A stretch of DNA of 64,000 nt from Carnegiea gigantea (lineage: Eukaryota > Streptophyta > Magnoliopsida > Caryophyllales > Cactaceae). Of this stretch, positions 24,828-35,785 are shown piece after piece. Position 1 is the stretch's first letter. Each line of letters opens with the position of its first letter. Location of the stretch: positions 989,501 through 1,053,500 of the forward strand of contig JAKOGI010000051.1 of NCBI GenBank assembly GCA_029747015.1. The letters run 5' to 3'. Made by a program: the position numbers and the translations under genes. Under the pieces are notes generated by a model, which worked only from the letters and a program-made list of their open reading frames with translations, searched no databases and had not been told where the DNA came from.

Positions 24828-24838
24828 GATATATATAG
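24828..24838 (-). promoter_or_regulatory. Putative TATA box of DC1 gene copy B
   Basis: TATATATA-type run about 230 bp before the start codon, two dinucleotides shorter than in copy A. Confidence 0.4.
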
Positions 24839-24849
24839 AGTTAGGAAAG

Positions 24850-25358
24850 CAAACACAAGATTCATACATTACCTTAACAGTCTTTGTCTCTCCCTTCACA
24901 ATTTTTTAAATAAATTTCTTTTTTTTACTTTTTCATTTTCTTTTGGAATTGGAATACTTAACAGTCCATATTTATTCGTTAACACTTATACAAAGTCATT
25001 TATTTGAAGGCTTCCGGACCCCCCCCCACCAAAAAAAAAAGAAAAAAAACCATCAATACCCTTCAACTCCCGATTTTCATTGGTTTTTATTGTTTTGTAT
25101 ACTCCCTCCATGTCAATAAAATTGTCTATGAGTTGTTTCGCAAAGCGCTTTTTGAAGAGCTTTTTGTCCAAAAAGAACTTTTTTTGATTAAAATTAGCTA
25201 TTTGATCAAGTAAAAATGCTAATATGGATATTTAGTGATAGAACTTTTTAAAAGTTAATTTTGGGTCCAAAAAGCTAATTTTAAAATGCTTTTTTTTCCC
25301 CCTTAAACGTTCCGTCCTATATTTCTACACTAGCGGAAGTTGACAAGCAATAATAATT
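24850..25358. other. Spacer between DC1 copy B and the tandem units
   Basis: Contains a C-run followed by A-runs at 25,018-25,048 and T/C runs near 25,290. About 25,005-25,628 is missing from copy 1. No gene is seen. Confidence 0.45.
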
Positions 25359-26398
25359 AGACCTATCAGTTCGAACAGGCGGGTTAAATATGAGACGGGT
25401 GTTCCGGTTCGGGTTAAATACGGGCCAGGTGTATTTCAGGTTCGGGTAAAATACGGGCGGACGTATTTCGGTTTTACGGATTTCGGGTCAACCCAACAAG
25501 TTTGGACCGCCTTTTTAGTGAGTTATTTCTCTTTTTGTAAAAATCAAAATATTGGCATATTTATTACTTAAAATTGTTTATATTTAATGAACAATCGATC
25601 TAATTATAATTTGATATATGAATGTCATGTATCGGTAGATACTAAGTCACGTTTGAGTGTGTTGGTCTATATATTAAATATTAATAATAGGTCGGATCAT
25701 TCATGGGACGATCCATCTAAGGGATGATGACGGGTTGGAGCAGTTTGACCTATTAATAACCTATTTAATAATTTGATATTTTGTTAATTAACCTACCATT
25801 ACCTAATCACGTATGTTTATTAGTGGATCGATCCTAACATGAACACAAATTGGTCCATTTTTCAACATTTACATCAAGTTCGAGGCCAATTAGAAGGTGC
25901 CAAATGAAAGAATATTATAGACGTACGAAATATTATAATTATTTATTGATTATAACATCAAAATTTTAGATTATTATAGAGTAATATTATTTAAAATGCG
26001 ATGAGACGTATTCAATTCACTAGGAATATAATAGTATGACTTGCATATTTTTAATACTTGTGTTATTTTGAATTGATTCTCTTAACACTAGGTATTTCAT
26101 GTCCATTTCTGAAATTGTTCCATTTATAAGTTGTATATGACGTTATTTTATGAAAATAAATTTCAAAAAGAACGTGTACTATTGTCTAATTTGTGAAGAG
26201 ATGCGATAGTTATAAAACGTCTTTCTAAACAATTCATGATAATGAAAAACTATCATTGTTAAGGGAAAAAATTAAAGAAAAATAAAAAATAAGGATATAA
26301 TATTCAGGTTGAGCAGGCGGGTTAGGGTTTGGGGCGGGTTTGAACCAAAAATTCGCGAGTTTTTCGGGTTCGGTTTATTTCGGATTCGGGTCGAGAAA
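25359..26398. mobile_element. Inverted-end element (family T), right end deleted
   Basis: The left end AGACCTATCAG and full left arm are present. The right arm stops in a GGGTCGAGA segment and joins directly to AAGTTGATTGAGCG, a deletion of about 130 bp relative to the copy at 40,224-41,346. Confidence 0.45.
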
Positions 26399-27048
26399 GT
26401 TGATTGAGCGAGAGGCGGAGATAGATGAGCCCAGAATATCTTCCTTGGCTTTGTGCCTCCATACATTAGCGTTCATTCATTTTGGTGCGTTTTTAAAAGT
26501 CGGTACGTACATTTTGGATTACATATTGAACAACACAAATTTGTGAATGAAGCTGTCTCATGTAAAAGTTGTTGTAATTAATAATATTTTATTAGAGATG
26601 ATTTATTTGTTATTTTGCAGTAATTAATAATACTTTTGAGATTGACTTTTTAATTTAGGGATAACTAATAGTTTATTCAGTAGTGACTTTTATTATAGTT
26701 ATCCCTAAATAAATTAGTAATCAATTTAATTATTATTACAAGCCACTATAAACTTATTTATCTCATGATATACTTTATATGAGATGTTTCTTGTAAAACT
26801 TACCAATTGAACAATAATAATGAAAGACAAATGGATTAATTTGCCCATCCTTTTATTTCATCTCTGTATGTAGATCCTTTTTTTAAAAAAGGACGATTTA
26901 CATTCCCTATTAGACTAAAATAGTGTAGAAAAAAATTTCTACCAGTGTCGCATAAATGGGTAAATTTAATTAAAAGTACTAGATGTAAATTTACTTTCTA
27001 CCAGTCTCAATTGAAATATTAACCTTCCACACAAAATTGTTTTCTCTA
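26399..27048. other. Type I unit body, left of Copia insertion
   Basis: Continues after 29,757. Matches 7,010-7,690. No gene is seen. Confidence 0.5.
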
Positions 27049-27668
27049 TGTTGGGTTTTATGGCCCAAAATCTCGAGTATCGGCACGGGGAGCCCATGCT
27101 GCACAGACACGGGCGTGCCAAGACGAAGAGTCGAAGACGGAGCAAACCGCAAAGTGGCACGGTGGGGCCGTGCCACGTGGCACGACCGTGTCCCGGCCAG
27201 TTTTTTGCCGCCTTGTTTTGGCGGTTAGGGTTTGGCGTTGAGGATGTTTTCTCTGCGGCGGTTAGGGTTTTTCCAAAGGGGGGGAAACCCTATTTTTCAG
27301 ACCCTATAAAAGGAGGGTCAGGCTTAGGTTCTAAAATACTCCAGTACTCCAATACTCCAGTACTCCAGTACTCATAAACACATTGAGAGGTAAAAGTAGT
27401 TTGCGAGAGATTACAATAGAGAAAGATTGTAAGTCTGCTCTTAGATCGAATCACTGAGGTGATTGTGATCGTGATGTACTTTCCTACTCATAGTGGATTG
27501 TTTTGGTGCTGTTGCCGTCCGTAGTTTTTCCCACATTGGGTTTTCCACGTTAAATTCCTGTGTTCTTGTTCTCTTCCTATTATTCAGTTGTTTTGTTGAT
27601 TGAATTTCTAATTTTCTATTGCATCCTATCGCTTCCGCTATACTGTTACTCTGATATTAATCCTAACA
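27049..27668 (+). repeat. 5' LTR of Copia element
   Basis: Starts TGTTGGGTTT and ends CCTAACA. TATAAAAG lies at 27,305-27,312. Tandem ACTCCAGT-type repeats occur near 27,340-27,370. Confidence 0.9.
27078..27195. promoter_or_regulatory. Double palindrome in Copia 5' LTR
   Basis: GTGGCACGG-TGGGG-CCGTGCCAC (27,154-27,176) has perfect 9-bp arms. It is followed at once by a second imperfect palindrome, GTGGCACGACCGTG. A related GGCACGGGG...GGGCGTGCC pair starts near 27,081. The TATA box is about 110 bp downstream. Confidence 0.7.
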
Positions 27669-27670
27669 AG

Positions 27671-27681
27671 TGGTATCAGAG
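27671..27681 (+). other. Primer-binding site, initiator tRNA-Met
   Basis: TGGTATCAGAG lies two bases after the 5' LTR, the usual Copia primer site in plants. Confidence 0.9.
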
Positions 27682-27694
27682 TTTTGGTTATAGG

Positions 27695-28912
27695 ATGTCT
27701 TCTATCATAAGGGTAGATATTCAGAAATTCGATGGGGAGATTAGTTTTAATCTCTGGAAGGTGCAGATGAGAGCGGTTCTCATCCAGCACGGGTTGTGGA
27801 AGGTCCTAAAGGGATCTCATGTCAAACCCGAGAAGACAACAGATGAGCAATGGGCTGAAGAACAGAAGAAGCAACGTGGGTCATTGACGGAGGACGAATG
27901 GGAGGAACTGGAGCTGAAAGCGGTTTCAGCCATACAGTTGTGCTTGGCACCACATGTCTTGCGAGAGGTGCTTGATAAGACAACTGCGGTGGATCTTTGG
28001 GCTCGGCTGGAGGAACTCTACATGACGAAGAGTCTCTCCAACAAGATCCGTTTGAAGGAAAGGTTGTGTACCTTTCGTATGGCTGAAGGTACCCCTGTCC
28101 AAAAGCATTTGAATGAGTTTAACTTTATTCTTGTTGACTTGGAGAGTCTAGATGTGAAAGTTGAGGATGAGGATAAGGCTATTTTGCTTGTTGTGTCGTT
28201 ACCCCCTTCTTATAAACATTTTAAGGAGATTATGTTATATAGTAATTCTAATACTATATCGTTTGAAGATGTTAAGTCAAACCTGTTGTCTAAGGAGAAG
28301 TTTGATCTTGACATTCATGATTCTGCTGAAGGATTAGCAGTAAGGGGTACAACAATTGAAAAGGGGAACGGTAATAGGAGTAAGAATCGTTCTAAGTCTA
28401 AAAATCCTCATTCTGGTAAGACCTGCAATTATTGTGGTAAATTGGGTCATATTATTGCTAACTGTTGGAAACTGCAAAAGAAGAAGGAGAAAGAGGAAGA
28501 TAATTCTCAGGAGCCTGCTGAAGCTTCATTTGCTGAATCTGATTCTGATGGTGACGTGTTGTTCGCTACTTCTACTGAAAGAGGGAGTGATTCTGATTGG
28601 ATTCTTGATTCTGGGTGTACCTATCATATGTGTCCTCACAAGGATTGGTTTTCAACATATGATCCAGTTGACTCAACTGTTGTTCACATGGGCAATAATG
28701 CCCAATGTAATGTAACTGGAGTCGGTACTGTTAAAATCAAGACCCATGATGGTGTTGTCAGGACTTTATCAAATGTTCGTCATGTTCCTGACTTAAAGCA
28801 TAACCTCATCTCGTTGGGCACCCTTGAATCCAAAGGGTGCAAATATTCAGTTGAAGGTGGAGTTCTGAAGGTCTCAAAGGGCAGTAAGATTCTGCTGAAG
28901 GGTTTGAAGTAA
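27695..28912 (+). CDS. Copia Gag-protease polyprotein, prematurely ended
   Basis: A 405-residue frame starting at the first Met after the primer site. The N-terminal ~200 residues carry a Copia Gag fold (F-D-G...F-N-L-W-K-V-Q-M near residues 12-25). A CCHC zinc knuckle C-x2-C-x4-H-x4-C follows near residue 243, and a protease motif L-D-S-G-C-T near residue 303. The end corresponds to the stretch before integrase, where TAA interrupts the frame; coding similarity continues about 100 bp more. Gag and protease look intact, so the product could form particles, but reverse transcription would need an autonomous partner. Confidence 0.85.
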   Translation: MSSIIRVDIQKFDGEISFNLWKVQMRAVLIQHGLWKVLKGSHVKPEKTTDEQWAEEQKKQRGSLTEDEWEELELKAVSAIQLCLAPHVLREVLDKTTAVDLWARLEELYMTKSLSNKIRLKERLCTFRMAEGTPVQKHLNEFNFILVDLESLDVKVEDEDKAILLVVSLPPSYKHFKEIMLYSNSNTISFEDVKSNLLSKEKFDLDIHDSAEGLAVRGTTIEKGNGNRSKNRSKSKNPHSGKTCNYCGKLGHIIANCWKLQKKKEKEEDNSQEPAEASFAESDSDGDVLFATSTERGSDSDWILDSGCTYHMCPHKDWFSTYDPVDSTVVHMGNNAQCNVTGVGTVKIKTHDGVVRTLSNVRHVPDLKHNLISLGTLESKGCKYSVEGGVLKVSKGSKILLKGLK

Positions 28913-29120
28913 GGAGGCCTCTATGTCTTGCAGGCATCTACTGTGACAGGTTATATGAAGGAAAGTTCATATAAGTTATCTCCCAGAGCTAAGTTCAAGC
29001 ATTGCTTGGACTTAGTTGGCATTCGCAGTATTTGAGGGCCCTGCGGGGCATAGCCCCATAGGGGGCATCACCCTTTGGGGTGAGACGACGGCGACGGAAA
29101 ATTGAAGATTGGAGATTTTG

Positions 29121-29135
29121 GTTCAAGGTGGAGAT
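29121..29135 (+). other. Polypurine tract of Copia element
   Basis: AAGGTGGAGAT lies just before the 3' LTR. It primes plus-strand synthesis in this class. Confidence 0.7.
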
Positions 29136-29756
29136 TGTTGGGTTTTATGGCCCAAAATCTCGAGTATCGGCACGGGGAGCCTATGCTGCACGGACACGGG
29201 CGTGCCAAGACGAAGAGCCGAAGACGGAGCAAACAGCAAAGTGGCACGGTGGGGCCGTGCCACGTGGCACGGTCGTGCCCCGGCCAATTTTTTGCCGCCT
29301 TGTTTTGGCGGCTAGGGTTTGGCGTTGAGGGTGTTTTCTCTGCGGCGGTTAGGGTTTTTCCAAAGGGGGGGGAAACCCTATTTTTCAGACCCTATAAAAG
29401 GAGAGTCAGGCTTAGGTTCTAAAATACTCCAGTACTCCAATACTCCAGTACTCCATTACTCATAAACACATTGAGAGGCAAAAGTAGTTTGCGAGAGATT
29501 ACAATAGAGAAAGATTGTAAGTCTGCTCTTAGATCGAATCACTGAGGTGATTGTGATCGTGGTGTACTTTCCTGCTCATAGTGGATTGTTTTGGTGCTGT
29601 CGCCGTCTGTGGTTTTTCCCACATTGGGTTTTCCACGTTAAATTCCTGTGTTCTTGTTCTCTTCCTATTATTCTGTTGTTTTGTTGGTTGAATTTCTGAT
29701 TTTCTATTGCATCCTATCGCTTCCGCTACACTGTTACTCTGGTATTAATCCTAGCA
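29136..29756 (+). repeat. 3' LTR of Copia element
   Basis: Direct repeat of 27,049-27,668. It carries the exact palindrome GGCACGGTCGTGCC at 29,266-29,279 and TATAAAAG at 29,393. Confidence 0.9.
29165..29281. promoter_or_regulatory. Double palindrome in Copia 3' LTR
   Basis: The 9-bp-arm palindrome at 29,241-29,263 is followed without a gap by GTGGCACGGTCGTGCC. This second unit is a better palindrome here than in the 5' LTR. Confidence 0.7.
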
Positions 29757-30341
29757 CTCTACACCCTTGTGTGTATAATGTTCATTTTCTTTGCATTCCT
29801 TTTGCATTCTATGATACCTATAATATAATATCGAAGTCATGTCATATAATTTTTTCCCTTTTTGACGTTTATGTTCAAAGTCTTGGTCTATGTCCGGCAT
29901 TATCTTCGTCCTTTTTAAATTGCATGTGAACTTAACTGTTGTTGGCAAGCATGAAGCAATGCCAAAAAAAGGCGGTCAAGTCATGGATAAGTGGCCAGTG
30001 ATCATAAGCTGTATTCAATAGAATGACTATGATTGAAACAAATGAGGATGCATGATCTAACTGTTGAGTGCTGGCCCATCTTTATGTGTTCATTTTTCCA
30101 GCAGGCCATCACGTACAGTGCTAGACAATTATTACCATCCTTTTGAAAGTTTAAAGTATCAGAGTTTCCCACGTAACACATCGACATCCACAAATTTCTT
30201 ACAAGGCAATTTCATGTACTCTCCTGATCTCTGTAGGTGTCATACTTATATTGAAATTGTTAGTTATTATATCTATTGTTAGTTAGTTTTAGTTTGAAAT
30301 CTTATTTGAGCTCATATGAATGACTCATTTGTTTAAGGCCC
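29757..30341. other. Type I unit body, right of Copia insertion
   Basis: Continues 27,048 and matches 7,690-8,265. It stops at about 30,341, where the paralogue continues and this copy enters a 6.8-kb block. Confidence 0.5.
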
Positions 30342-31142
30342 TATTCGACAATACATTAGTTGTTTGGATCATTATTGTAGTAGTTGATAGACGTTTTAAA
30401 AATAGATGTGGGCTCATTTAAGAGGCATTTGATCTCCGGGTACCTATCAATCGGAAAAATTTGTTAAATTTTTGTATACAATATTTCAAGTTTTTAATAT
30501 GGATACTGATATTAATTAGTAATTATCAAATTTTAGACTCACCATTGTTTAGAAATGAATAATTGTTTTAATTTAATATTTTGCACATAGTGTTTTTCTT
30601 TTTAAAAAAATTGAATTGCAGATAGTTGTTTAGAGAGTAACTAAAGTAGATGTGTTCTGGTAAAATTGATTATTTGATTTGCTGGTATAAATCGACATAA
30701 GAAGCTAGATGCGCATAATTTTTTGAGAATAAAATCAACAAAGGCCATTCTAAGATTTAAAAAATGTAAAATGTCGATCAATTAATGACAAAAATCCCTA
30801 AAAAAAAGACACTAAAGGCTGCCAAAATGTTATCGCAAGAATTAGTTTAAGTACTCAAGAATTTAGGATGCTTAATCACATTAGGCTGTCGCTTTGATGG
30901 TACGCAAGTGAATGTACTAATATTTACTTTGCAAAAAAGTGTTGACGAAGAATACTACGTGGACTTTTTCTTTTTTTGGGGGGGGGGGGGGGGACTGGGT
31001 TTCAAGGTGTGTAATATAGACGAAGACTTCTTTTTTTTTGTTTTTTTTCCCTGATAGTTGGTAAAACTTTTATAAACAGGTTATGCGAGTAGCGCAAGTA
31101 CACCCACTTTATACTTCATAAGAGATACACTAAACTTAGAAA
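30342..31142. other. Left part of 6.8-kb composite insertion
   Basis: Not present in any other tandem unit here. It includes a G homopolymer of about 15 bases (30,979-30,993) after a T-run. No gene or element end is recognised. Confidence 0.4.
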
Positions 31143-31722
31143 ATAAACTCCTAACAAGTTACAAGGACCCTCCAACAGAACACGCATCTTTACATCCAAT
31201 GGATGTTATTACAAGTACACACGTAAAATTAAACTAAAAACACACGCCTCAGACAGGCTTGGACCTTTCAACTTGATGCAACTGAACTTGATATTGGTAG
31301 AGAAGTGCTGCCGGAATTAATGCAGGTGGGTCTCCAACACCACAGATCCTACCTTCAAGGGATGGCGACTGACGTACAGGAATTGCTTAATCGTGATTGG
31401 ATGATCCCCAACTGAATAAACTCCCGACAAGTTACAAGAACTGTCCAAGAGAATAGACCTCTTTACACAGTGGCGGATCCATGTTACAGATAGGGGTGTC
31501 GGACACCCCTAGCCCTCAAAAAAAAAAATTTCTATTTAAAAAGTGGTTAATTTAGTAACAATATTGATTAATGGACACCCAAAAAAAAAAAGTATATATT
31601 AATAGCGATGTTAATTTATAGACATCCCTATTTCAAATATTTGAATCCGCCACGGTCTTTTACATCTACCAAATATTATTACAATTTCACACACGTAAAA
31701 TTACACTAGGAACCCGTCAACA
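31143..31722 (+). repeat. Imperfect direct repeat, second copy interrupted by a MITE
   Basis: A segment at about 31,143-31,260 (ATAAACTCCTAACAAGTTAC then TTATTACAAGTACACACG) reappears at about 31,417-31,722. The second copy is split by the ~185-bp element at 31,470-31,653. The sequence between the two copies is unidentified. Confidence 0.65.
31470..31653. mobile_element. MITE with GTGGCGGAT ends
   Basis: Ends GTGGCGGATCCA and TGAATCCGCCAC are inverted repeats. Flanks CTTTACACA and CTTTTACAT look like a decayed ~9-bp target duplication. The related uninterrupted copy (TCTTTACATCC near 31,188) shows the empty site. Mutator-like or hAT-like ancestry is possible. Confidence 0.65.
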
Positions 31723-32486
31723 CAAACCACAAACCACAAACCACCTGACCAATGTAGAGACTATCAATTTGTAAACCTCTAGTACACTCACACCACACTT
31801 GCGAGAAGTAGGAGGCAATGATGCGTGTCTATTTTGTGTTGGATACCGACATGACAATATAACTTAACAGTGCAAACAATTCAAAAAGTAATAAAGTCTT
31901 TGACACATGTGTGACACATATGAAGTCAATCATATCACACAAAGGTCAACATTGTTGCGGCGTTTTTTTTTTTTGGAAAAAAAAAATAAAGTTAATAGGC
32001 ATTTTAGTGGCACCAAACAGTATCAGCATCATTTATGTTTTCTGTAATTTTGTTTCTTTAAACGGTGGTAAGTAAAGTAAGCTGGCCTCCTCCCCCTCAT
32101 AAGAAAGATACCTCCTGCTTAACTTGAATACGGTTTTTTTTTTTTTTTAACATAACAAATGTCTTATTATAAAGTACTTTTTAAATATCTTATACCAGCT
32201 TGAATGTATATTATTATGTGTTAAATTGAAAAAAAAAAAAAGAGATATGCTCATTTAAAAAAAAATTTAAAAAAACAAGATACGATTGATCAGTGGAAGA
32301 CACCTATTTTTTAACATGAAACTACTTGCACGTACCAACCAAGATAAGTTCCATTTGTTTGTTGGTTTTTTTTTTTTTTTTGGGTGTGCGTGTGTGTTGT
32401 ATATATGTTGCTGACTATATTACTTATTATCATTTTTTGCTTTTACATGTTAGAAATGTAATGGTTTATTAATGTATATTTAAATT
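31723..32486. other. Non-coding stretch before LINE
   Basis: Several poly(A) and poly(T) runs (31,965-31,988, 32,135-32,148, 32,230-32,241, 32,366-32,381). No gene is seen. Confidence 0.45.
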
Positions 32487-32497
32487 CAAACTAGCCG

Positions 32498-34335
32498 TTG
32501 GGTAAGATGAGAGAGGGAGAGAGCAGGAGGAACTGGAATGGGAGGAGAGTCAATGAAGGTAGCAGAAAGGAGTTCACTGTTTTTGTTCAAAATATTCCTC
32601 GAAATCTTGATCAATATGGTCTCCAAGGGATCTTCCAAAGGGCTAAAAAAGTGAGTGATACATATATTCCACTAAGAAAAAGGAGGAGAAGCAATACGAG
32701 ATAAGGCTTTGTTAGGTTCTGGAGAGAGGAAGATGTAGTGAGAAGTATCTTCATCCTTAACAATTCCACCATCAGAGGAAGCGAGATTAGAGTGTGCATG
32801 GTAAAATATGATAAAGGGAAAATCAAAGGAAGAAAATGGAACAATAACAGCAGAGAAGCACAATGGAGCAAAGGGACAACTAGAAAAGCCTGGAGGAGAA
32901 AGGAGCAGAATCATGACTGGAGAAGGAAGGTGTAGAATGCAGATGGACTCAAAGATCCTAAAAGTACAAGCGGCAATCAAGAAGAGCAACAAAATGAAAG
33001 AATAATGAAAGGAGAATTGAATGTAGAATTCAAGGAATGGCTCAACAAAAGTCTTGTATGCACTTCAGAAGAACCAAGGGATCTAGGAGCTTTAGCAACT
33101 GCACTAATCAGTGATTTCGGACAATGCACAAAAATTTGCTCACTAAACAAATTCAAATTCATACTAACATTTCCATCAATAGAACAAATGGAGGAAGTCT
33201 TGGGTAATCACGATGAACTAGGACATTGGTTCATTAATGTTGAGAGATGGGATGAGTATGAAACCTGTGAAACAAGGAGAGTGTGGATTGAAATATTTGG
33301 GGTTCCCCCTCGTGGTTGGAAAGGAGAGAATTTTAGAAGAATTGCAGAGCTTTGGGGAAGGGTAGTATGCTTGGGGAAGGACATCGACAATTCCGATTCT
33401 TTCGAATTTGAATCAATGAAGGTATTAATCGACACTGACATACTTGGGACCATTAATTAGGAGATAGTCATGTACGTCTATTGAAGACTCAGGTTACAGA
33501 ATTGTGATCAAAAAGGTTGGTTCTACTGTACAAGTTATTCAGAAGGTCCATACAACTTCAAATTCCTCCATGGAAGCTATGGACTCAAATCATGAAGAGA
33601 AGGATGATGATGTGGCATTAGATGATGATGTGGCATGCAGTGAGTTGAGAAGGAATGACAAGATGGCAAGAACTATGGAGGAGGAAGCAGTCCAAGAGAA
33701 ATTGATCTAGAAAATGTTGAGGGTAATGAAAAGTCAGGGGACATGTCCAGTGGAAACATTAATTCCAACACTAGAACTAACACTGCATGCTTTAGTCAGA
33801 ATGGATATTCTAAGGAGATTTTGAAATTGGCACAGCATTTACCACCCTTGGAAGTTGAGAAGCAACAAATGAATAATGATTATTATCCTCCATGTTTTGC
33901 AAGCCAAGATTTAGTAGCCGCAACAATTACTCCTCAACCATTGAAAAATGTTGAACCACAAGTGAAAAATAAGAAGGGTCAAAACCAAGAAGAAAGTGAT
34001 TCATTATCACAGCCCCAGGCTTTAAGTCACCTGTCAAGCTAAACCTTGCCATTCATGAAGCAATGGAGAAAAGTAAGGAGGGGAAGAAAACAACAAAGAG
34101 ATCAAAAAGAATATTGGAAGAAAGCAAGACACTGAACAGAAGGAGAAGGGTGTCAACATCAAGCAGCAATACCTCAGAGAGTATACAAAAGCTGGTAAAG
34201 GAATCCCTTAAGATAGGAAAGCTTTTAGGGGTGACAGTCATTGAGAATGAAAATGCTCCTACTAAAAGAATAACAAGGAGTCTAAAGAAGAGCAAGATAA
34301 TTGCAGAACAGAGTAATAAAGATCTAATTTAGTAA
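32498..34335 (+). pseudogene. LINE ORF1 (RNA-binding protein), decayed
   Basis: The N-terminus is Arg-rich. An RRM begins F-T-V-F-V-Q-N-I-P and continues G-F-V-R-F-W after an in-frame TAA at about 32,702. The next stretch (33,005-33,460) has V-W-I-E-I-F-G-V-P and a Trp/Gly-rich pattern typical of plant LINE ORF1 proteins. Stops lie at about 32,933 and 33,458. The frame then changes through acidic and Ser/Lys-rich low-complexity segments to about 34,332. At least four lesions separate what was one frame. Confidence 0.7.
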
Positions 34336-35130
34336 TGATATTTCCACAATATTAACACCCAAGCCATCATTGTGAAGGTGCTCTTGCATTCAAGTCAAAT
34401 GGGAACTGAAGACGAGGACATAAGAAACTGGTGGTTCACTGGTATAGTTATTAGGAGCAATTAGATGTTGATTTCAATGGTTGAATCATAGACATAATTA
34501 GGCAGAGGAGGTGAACGACTTGATTGTTAAGCAAGAGTTTGAATGTTTGAGGTTTTGATTCGAGCACAAGTCTAAGGTAGAGGCGAGTTGAGGAAAGAGA
34601 ATGGTTGTAGTCTAAAATTTTAGAGGCTTTGGATCCATTAGAAGGAAATTTCGATCATATGAGAAGAGTTATACGAGCTGTGTATAGCCTCTGATCTTGC
34701 TTGGCACTTTACGAGATGCAATTAATCAAAAGTCTCTGGGGATATTTATCAAACACGTGGTGGCCATCTCGGATTTTTAAGATGGGACAACAAATCAAGG
34801 GATTAAAAAGAGAGAAAATTAAATTGAGAGTGAAGGGACATTGAGAACTTGGATTAAGCTATTGCGGCAGCATCAACCAACAACATATGGCCAGCACTCA
34901 AAGAATGACGAGTTGGCTTCTTGAGGGAGGTAGTTGGAGTGAGGTATGGGCTGCTATTGATGGTCATTAATGAATGTAGCCGGCATGGGCAAGTTATGAT
35001 ATGCAAGTGCTTAAGCATATCACCACTTGAAAGCAATCTTGGCAGAGGATTTTACTCGGCTGGAAACTGAGATGATCTAGTAGCAAAACATGCATGTGGA
35101 GTTTTTCATGGGCTGTAGTTTATGAGAGCT
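34336..35130 (+). pseudogene. Remnant of LINE ORF2, RNase H end
   Basis: Near 35,055-35,100 the frame S-A-G-N-stop-D-D-L-V-A-K-H-A-C matches the usual end of plant LINE RNase H (N-x2-A-D-x-L-A-K-H-A). The stretch before it has several stops and no recognisable reverse transcriptase. Confidence 0.45.
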
Positions 35131-35287
35131 ATTGGTCAAGAGGGGATGAAGGGGTGAATTTGTTTTGTATGATTTTTTGTTTGTATCATTTTGGCTAGTA
35201 CTGGAATAGCTCTTTTGTACTATTTTATTACTCCGTTGCCATTACTGGCTTAATAATAATCTTTAAAAAAAAATATATATTTAAATT

Positions 35288-35785
35288 AATGATTATATTT
35301 CAAACACAAATCCAAATTCAATATTCCAAAGGTCCAAATGCTAGTGTCAGGTGGGTGTGGGGATTCTAATGTAATAGATCTGAAAATTCAAAATTATAAA
35401 TAGATTAGTTCTATTAGATCATAGATTTAAAAATCATAGAATATGCATGACTCCATAGAAAAAAAAAGGGAAATTTAAAGAAATATTTTTCTTTAGTCCA
35501 CTATAACTCAAGCGTAAAAAACCAATGACTATGTCTGAGGTTCAATTATAATTTTACTGGGAGTTCTTCGACTACCATCATATTGTGTCTTTATTGCGAT
35601 ATTAATATCCATGCATTGCAGGCAGAGTCGCTCATTGTGCTGTTTAGAATGGAATAGATCCTCTGTAATCGGAGAGAAACTATATATAGTCTTAATTTAT
35701 ATAGTCTACTAATCCAATAGTTGAATTTTCCAATGGTTAAAAGAATTTATCATAAGTGGGAAAAAAATATTTGCCAAAAAATTGT
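35288..35785. other. Non-coding stretch between LINE and hAT-like element
   Basis: AT-rich; no gene or element end is recognised. Confidence 0.4.

Larger units (their letters stand above)
27049..29756 (+). mobile_element. Non-autonomous Ty1/Copia element with gag and protease only
   Basis: A 2,708-bp insertion flanked by a perfect 5-bp target duplication CTCTA (27,044-27,048 and 29,757-29,761). It has two LTRs (620 and 621 bp), an initiator-tRNA-Met primer site, a gag-protease frame, and a purine-rich tract before the 3' LTR. Integrase, reverse transcriptase and RNase H are absent. I count about 24 differences between the LTRs (near 4%), so it is not very recent. Confidence 0.9.
32487..35275 (+). 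mobile_element. L1-type LINE with RRM in ORF1, internally deleted
   Basis: Flanked by a perfect 12-bp target duplication TATATTTAAATT (32,475-32,486 and 35,276-35,287). It ends in a short A-run after TAATAATAATCTTT, a usual plant LINE tail. ORF1 is decayed. Most of ORF2 (endonuclease and reverse transcriptase) is missing; only an RNase H-like C-terminus can be made out. RRM-containing ORF1 is known from the BNR-type plant LINEs. Confidence 0.8.
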
